DNA from: Thermohalobaculum sp965247385
GTDB lineage: Bacteria; Pseudomonadota; Alphaproteobacteria; Rhodobacterales; Rhodobacteraceae
Length of the DNA: 64,000 nucleotides
Reading direction: 5' to 3'
NCBI GenBank assembly: GCA_965247385.1
Contig: CBDFHG010000002.1
Span: forward strand, 496,001 to 560,000
Of this stretch, positions 58,016 to 64,000 are shown in pieces. The number at the start of each line of letters is the position of its first letter. Position 1 is the first letter of the stretch. Under the pieces are notes generated by a model, which searched no databases, was not told the origin of the DNA, and worked only from the letters and a program-made list of their open reading frames with translations. The translations under genes were made by a program, and so were the position numbers.

Positions 58016-58883
58016 GCTGGAGCACCTGGCCCAGGAGAGCGGCATCGAGACGCCCACGGCCGAGGACCTGGCGCGTCTGGACCGCAAGCGCAAGAAGCTC
58101 TCGAACCAGGATCGGGTTTGCAGGAGCGACCCCGAGGCCAGGGTCGCCAGGATGAAGGACGGCACGACCCATCTGGCCTACAAGCCCGGGCACGCGGTGG
58201 ATCTGGACACCGGCGCGGTGGTGGCGGCCGAGTTGCACCCAGCCGATGAGGGCGACACCACGACGCTTTTCAAGACCCTGGCGGCGGCCGAGGCAAACCT
58301 CGAGGCGGTGGCTGCGGCGCCGACGCCGGAGGGCCCGGCCGAATGCGTCGCCGACAAGGGCGATCACTCACGGGCAGTCTTGAAGGCCCTGGACGACAGT
58401 CCCTGGAAGACCCGGATCGCCGAGCCCAGGCAGAAGGGCTTTTCGCGCTGGCGCGGTGACCAGGCGGCGCGCCGGGCGGTCACCAACAACCGCGTGCGGC
58501 TCAAGTCCGGGCTCGCCCGCGAGGCATTCAAGCTGCGCGCCGAGATCGTCGAGCGCTGCTTTGCCCACAGCCTCGATCGCGGCGGCATGCGCCGGACCTG
58601 GCTGCGCCGGCGCGAGAACGTGCACAAGCGATACCTGCTTCACGTCGCCGGCCACAACCTCTCGTTGCTGATGCGCCAACTCATCGGCGCCGGCACCCCG
58701 CGCCAAGCTGTGGCGGGCGGATATGGTGGTATTTTCGTGCTTGTTGCGCCCGCTGGAGCCGTTCTGGTCGCTCGGACCGGCCTCATCGTCTCGGAGGATG
58801 GCGAAACCGCCGGCGCCGCGTCATGTTTCGTCGTGGGGTGAGTGGGGTGAAACCCGGGCAATGGTGCCTTTTTCAACGGGCTG
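58016..58883 (+). mobile_element. Second IS1182-like copy, 5'-truncated and inverted relative to the first
   Basis: About 870 bp correspond to the 3' half of the transposase of the element at 42076-43561, but on the plus strand. It starts within LEHLAQESGIETPTAEDL and reads to GETAGAASCFVVG, then to the end cagcccgttgaaaaa (as reverse complement) at 58883. Small in-frame deletions and many substitutions separate the copies, so the duplication is not recent. It truncated the IS66 gene or was truncated with it. Confidence 0.85.
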
Positions 58884-59108
58884 ATTAAGCCAACCGCAAA
58901 CGCGCATTCTCCAACTTCAGGTCTTCAAAGACCCGTGCGCAAACAAATAGGTCAGAAGGATTTGACACGGTCATAAAACAGATGAATCACAGCGCGACCC
59001 CTGGTGCAAGAAAACTATTCCAAATCCGTACTTGGGCAGTTACGTTGCCAGCGGATCACGCCGCGCTCAAAACTGTCCACTCTCTGCGGGATTTTCGAAG
59101 GGGTTTTC
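58884..59108. other. Leader of the giant ATPase gene
   Basis: A 225-bp AT-richer gap with no gene. It should contain the promoter for the ATPase gene at 59109 unless the IS1182 end removed it. No clear boxes or hairpins were identified. Confidence 0.3.
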
Positions 59109-62100
59109 ATGCTTGCCAACGAAATTTCAGATCCCTCGACCCTGACCTGGGAGGACCTGAAGAAATTCTACCGGGTCGCGAACTCCGATCGTAGGAAGCT
59201 CTTAGAACTGATGGAGGAAGAACTCGAAGGTGCGGATTACAGGGACGACGAGATTTTCTATTCGGCATACCTGCATCTGGCCGAGGAGGACATCTCCTTC
59301 CTCGTCGAGAGCGATTCAAAGCTTTTTGACAGGGCAAAGCCGAAGACCGTGAAAAAAACTTTTACCGCTCGTGTCTGCGCTGAGCTTGCGCGTTGCGCTG
59401 GCGTCGAGCCGCGGGAGGTTAGAGAAGACGCTGGCGAGCTTTTCGAGTCGGGAACGAAGGAGCGGAACGTCCATTTGCTCCTGCTTCGCGCTAGGCTAGA
59501 CGAAGAGGTCTTTGACGGCGTTCCGCCCAGCGTGGCTGAAAACCGGGGCGAGGAAGATGCCCGGGGCGAAACAAGGGAAGAGGCCCCCGACTGGGACGAC
59601 TGCGTGGGGCGCGTGAAGGGGCTCGTGGAAAGCCTCGAGGGTCCCGACAGCGATCTCGTACTCGATCTTCTGGAGACAGTGCAGAAACTCCAAGAAGCTT
59701 GCGATATCGAGGAAAGACACCGCGAGGAGAACGAGGCGGCAGTGTGGGGGCGCCGGCGCGCCGAGTTCTGCGCCATCCTCGATTCGTTAACGATCGATGG
59801 AATACCAACGCCCTCGGAAATCCGCGCGCAGTTCGAGGAAGCATCCGATGAGGATGTGAAACGGGCCGAGCCGCATCTCGCGATCATGGAGGAAGCGGCG
59901 CTCCTTTTGAGCGAGCATCGCGAACACAAGGAAGAGCTCAAGCGGGAATGGTCTGCGCTCTACGACCAAGAGGATGACGAGCGCTTCGCGCAGGTCAACG
60001 AAGAACGGAAGGCTGTCAAGAACAAAGAAATGGAGCAGTTCGCGCAGATCCGTGCCGCGCTCAACAGTGCAGCCTCTGCTCTCGGACTCGATTCGGACGC
60101 GGAACTCGAGGGCGAGAATGCCGTGAAGCCCCAGGGCTCAGAGGACAGCCCTGGCCCGGTGGTGGAGGCACCAAGCACCGAAAGAAAAGCGGACTCTAGC
60201 GAGGAGCCCGCGGAGCCAGAAATGGAGCCCGTCTCGGATGATGCCCCAGCCGTCGAAGACGCTGCCCTTCGCCCGACTGAGTCCGAGGGCATGGTCGAGG
60301 AGGAGAGCAAGGCCGCAGAAGCCGACGCAGTAGAGCCCTGCATCTCGGAAAAGGCCGAGGGTCAAGAGGACGGGCGCGTGCCGCAGCCGACGGCCCGTGT
60401 CGAGGACCTCGACCAAAGTGTCGCGGCGTTGATGGATGCGAACGAGGAGGCGCTCGCCTATCACTTAGTCGCACTCGCGGAGGAGCGCGGGTTCAAGGTC
60501 TCGATCCCCGCATCTGTGCTCGAGGCGATTGTCACCGCCCGCTGCGTTATGGGGCCCTACGAGCAGGCTTCGGCGCCCGTCGGCAAAATCCTTGCGCAGG
60601 CGGTCTCGGAGATCGAGGCCTTGGTCGACGGTGAGGAGAGCAGCCACATCTTCCATGGTGCTCTCTTTGCGGCGCTTGTGCGGCCAGCGATCCTGAGCGC
60701 GGACACGAATGCCCGGATCCACCTGCAGAACCTCTCGATTCGAGGCGAGTTCGCCTGCCTCGCCAAACTCCACGGCAAACTCTCGGAACTCGGCCACAAC
60801 TTCCAGCCGCGCGTCGAGGATCTGCAGAAGATCGCGGGTGCCAACCAGGGGTCGCGTCTCACGGAGGCTAAGGATAATCTTGAGAGCTGGGTCGAGCAGG
60901 CGCGGTTGCGCCATCATGCTCACAATCCAACGACCCACATCCTGCACAATCTCGTGGCCCCGAAAGGTCGCTTCGGTTTGGTGGTCAAGAAGGCGCTGAT
61001 CAATGACCCGAAAGCCGTCCACGAGGCCCGCGAGCTGCTTGAGCTTTACGAGAACCAACCGGAGGAGATCGAGGGCCTCGTGCATGAATACGAGCGCTCG
61101 GCCGACCGCCCGTTCAAGGATCGCATCCGTGAAAAGGCGCTAGCCTGGATTCAGAGGATTCTGCTCGAGGGTTGCGAGAAGTTACGGGAATGGCTCGTCG
61201 CCAAGGAAGCCGAGGTCGAGCGACTCGATGACCGCCGGGTGGCGGCTATGCAGCGGACGGTCAGCGCACTCACGAAGGCCTGCGAAAAGGCATTGAACGA
61301 GCTTCCTGATCAGGAGGCGCCCGGCCTCGCTGGCGCGGTTAACCGGTCGATCCGGAAGGCGATCGAGGCGGGGCAAGCGCTGCTCTCCGGCGCCAAACAG
61401 TCCGGGCAGTACTCGCTGTCGACGACCCGACGTGTCGATCTTCTGAAGCTACCGGCCAGCTGCCTTCCGCTCGCGCCGGAGCCCGGAGAAGGGGACGACA
61501 TCTTCGCAGAAGAGCGGCAGCGTCAGAGAGACCGCCTCTTCGACACGCTTCTTTCGTATTCCCAGAACCCGGGTGTCGGCTGGACCGAAGCCCTCAAAGC
61601 AAGGCTCGCCGAGAGCGCGATTGGTCCGGCGCGCGGGTTGATCAAGCTCCACCGCACGCACGGGTTAGCGCCGGATGTGGAAATCGAGGACTTCGAGGCC
61701 GATTTGGTGGACGCGCAGGCCGCGATCGCCCGGAAAGTTACCGAGCGCTGCGAGCACTTGGAGCGCAACCTGACCCAGCTCGCCAGCATCGACCTCAAGT
61801 ACATGGAAAGAACCCGTGAGGGGATCGATCGCGTTCGCTCCCTGAAGCACGCCGTCAGCAATAAGGAGCTTCCCTTCCTCGCAGAGGATCGCCGTCCGGG
61901 CGTTCCGGCTGACTTCCCCCAAGCCAAGGAGTTCCTCGGCAAGGTCGAGAATCTCTGCGAGGAGGTGCGCCGCTCGATCACAAAGGACCAAAGGATGCAT
62001 CTCCAGCGCGTCCGCGAAGACCACCCCGCTATTCGCGAGAATGTGGACGAGATCCTCAAAACGCTGGACGAGCGCGATCCGAACACGATCGAGGACATGA

Positions 62101-64000
62101 TCGCGTCGCTCAAGGCCGGCAAACCAATTAGTGCTCTCGAGATCGAGGAATCGCGGCTCTTCGAAAGATTCTTCCCCGATTTTATCGAGCGCATGAGCGC
62201 CGAGGACGCTCCGAAGAACCCGGGTCAAGTCCTCTCCGCCATAACGCGCAATGAGCCGATAGCCGGCCTCGATATACATGCGCTTGACGAGGATCATCGG
62301 GAGAACGCCCAGCAGTTAATCGCGCGGTGGGGAGATGTGCGAAGCCGGTTTGAGCGCCCCGCCCCGGAACTGAAAACATCTGCGAGCCAGCTTCTCGAGG
62401 GCTGCGGCTTCACGAGCGTAGAGCTCTCGGGCGGCTCTTGGATCGTGAGCAAGCGGTTCCGCCGCTTCGAAATGCGATGCAACGTGCCTAAGGGGACGAC
62501 CTGGTTCCTACCGCCCGAATACGGAAGCATCACGAACGGAGCGTATCGTCTCTATGTTTGCCGCCCGGGCGTCCCCGACGACCAGATCGAGCCTGAGCTA
62601 GGCAAATCGGCCGAAGAGGCGCCGCCGATCCTGCTGTTCCTCGGCCGCATGACTCGGGCGCGTCGCCACGAGTTCGCGCAACGCATGCGCAGCGCGCACC
62701 AACCGATCCTGCTAATCGACGAGACACTACTCCTCTTCCTCGCGCAGTCAGCTGAGGCGCGGCTCGAGACCTTATTTGAGTGCACGGTGCCCTTCGGCTA
62801 TTCGCAACCCTACACGACGGACCCGGGGGACATCCCGGCGGAGATGTTCTTCGGCCGAAAGGAGGAGATCGCGAAGATCGCGCGGCGAAGTGCTGATGGA
62901 TGCCTGGTCTATGGCGGCCGGCAACTCGGCAAGTCGGCGCTTCTGCACCAGGTGCGCAAGCTCTACCACGCGCCGGAGAAGGGGTTTATCGTCTGCTATC
63001 GGAGCTGCGACTCTATCGGTGGGATGGGTAATCCAGCCTCCATGGTGTGGCGTGAGATCGCGAAGATTCTCTCGGAATTTGAGGTCACGAGGGATGAGGA
63101 GGGTGCGCCTGAGCAGGTTCGCGACGCGATCCGCGCCTGGCTCCACGAGGACACGCAGCGACGAATCCTGGTGTTGCTCGACGAGACGGATCTCTTCATG
63201 TCTGCGGAGTCCCGCTCGAACTTCGCGAACCTCGTGAAGTTGAAGGAGCTCATGGAGACCACAGGCCGGCACTTCAAGGTGGTGTTCGCCGGTCTCCACA
63301 ACGTCCACCGCGCGCTCAGAGCCCCGAACTCACCGCTCGCACATCTCGGCGAGCCGATCTGAGTCGGCCCGCTCAACAACTCGAAAGAGGACATGGAGGG
63401 TGCGCGCCGGCTCGTGGTAAATCCGATGCGTGCCGCGGGGTTCGATTACGAGCCGCCACAGCTCGGCTGGGATATCCTCGCGAATGTGAACCACTACCCC
63501 TCGCTCGTGCAGGTTTTCTGCAAGGAGCTTCTGAACGGGCTCCACCGCCGGAAGATGCTGCAGAACAGCGGACCGCGCTGGGCGATCGATCGGAAGACGG
63601 TTTTCGAGGGCAGCGATTATCAGCAGATCGCGGAATCGATCCGCAGGAAGTTCCTGCTAACACTGAGCCTCGACCCGCGCTACGAGCTCGTGGCGAACGT
63701 CCTTGCGCTCTTCCGCATTACCGACGGCGACGAGGCTGTTCTGCGTCGAGGGATCGACGTGCCGAGGCTCTTCGAGGAGGTGGAAGAGTTTTGGCCCGAA
63801 AATCTACAGCGGCTCGACCGGAACGCCTTCACGGGGCTCCTCGACGAGATGGTCGATCTCGGGGTCCTCAGCCGTCTCGGGAGCAAGCGCAATCGCTACG
63901 GCCTCAGGACCTCGCATGTTGCCCAGATGCTCGGCACCGAGGAGGAGATTGAGGACACGATCCAGCAACTCATGGATCTCGAGCCGAGGGTCGATTATGA
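59109..64000 (+). pseudogene. Giant coiled-coil P-loop ATPase (putative defence protein) with an in-frame TGA; continues past the window
   Basis: ATG 59109 (MLANEISDPSTLTWEDLKKF) opens a frame of at least 1630 codons. Residues up to about 500 are acidic and helical (REENEAAVWGRRRAEFCAIL), including a low-complexity Glu/Ala-rich segment near 340-450. A long helical middle follows, then a beta-rich region (SVELSGGSWIVSKRFRRFEM). A STAND/AAA-like domain comes last: FFGRKEEIAKIARRSADG, Walker A YGGRQLGKSALL at about 1270 and Walker B RILVLLDETDLFM at about 1354. TGA at 63360-63362 replaces one residue in LGEPI-x-VGPL, where a cysteine codon is likely. The frame then stays open to 64000 with family-like NVNHYPSLVQVFCKELL. 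I do not recognise the protein. ATPases of this shape occur in defence islands. Confidence 0.6.

Noticed and set aside
63360..63362. TGA at a probable Cys position in the giant ATPase read as selenocysteine
   Set aside because: No hairpin of the bacterial SECIS type is apparent directly after the TGA, and the protein is not a redox enzyme. A nonsense change or a sequencing error is simpler.

Overview
The window reads as the chromosome of a GC-rich alphaproteobacterium, most likely of the Rhodobacteraceae/Rhodobacterales type. I base this on overall composition, on hopanoid (hpn) gene remnants, on the gene order of a purine catabolic cluster that uses PuuD/PuuE, and on the core genes around a tRNA-Leu. 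Species cannot be given from sequence alone.

Layout. 1-4.05 kb: remains of a hopanoid locus. An HpnG-like phosphorylase runs in from the left edge. An hpnN 5' part is joined out of frame to an hpnH 3' part, and intact mlaA and ispA (farnesyl diphosphate synthase) follow. 4.2-24.7 kb: a nearly complete purine scavenging and catabolism cluster. It has a BMP-type nucleoside/purine ABC importer (ATPase, two permeases, binding lipoprotein-like protein), uraH, xdhABC, guaD, a LuxR-type regulator destroyed by small indels and an IS1595 element, a lysR, an 8-oxoguanine-deaminase-like amidohydrolase, puuD, puuE, uraD and allA. Purines enter and are deaminated to xanthine, oxidised to urate (XdhABC, then PuuD), and opened through 5-hydroxyisourate (UraH) and OHCU (UraD) to allantoin, then PuuE and AllA. 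No allantoicase or allantoate amidohydrolase is visible.

24.73-38.01 kb: an accessory island. A 14-bp copy of the 3' end of tRNA-Leu(CAA) lies at its left edge and the intact tRNA lies at its right edge, the geometry expected of a tRNA-integrated element whose integrase is gone. After 2.4 kb of decayed insertion sequences it carries a same-strand defence operon. Its genes are a type III-like restriction helicase-nuclease, a small PD-(D/E)XK-like nuclease (broken), a beta-class adenine methyltransferase broken by a 31-C tract, a SIR2-domain protein, and a UvrD-like helicase with an N-terminal RelE/ParE-like domain. Homopolymers and a 4-bp duplication make two of the five genes look phase-variable or recently decayed.

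38.0-41.7 kb: core genes (tRNA-Leu, YqaA/DedA-like protein, DsbB, HNH endonuclease, carboxylesterase, AlkA-like glycosylase). 41.9-64 kb: a second accessory region. A tyrosine-recombinase tail is split by a complete IS1182-like element with a 4-bp target duplication, followed by IS30, IS630 and IS110 fragments. Next come a 2040-residue DUF1998-type helicase and a 1093-residue partner, which I read as a Druantia type III-like pair (druE, druH). A pile of IS21, IS66 and IS1182 remnants follows. Last is a very large coiled-coil P-loop ATPase with an in-frame TGA, which runs off the right edge. Most lesions in the window are small frameshifts or in-frame stops, so some could be assembly errors; the 31-C tract in particular needs long-read confirmation.
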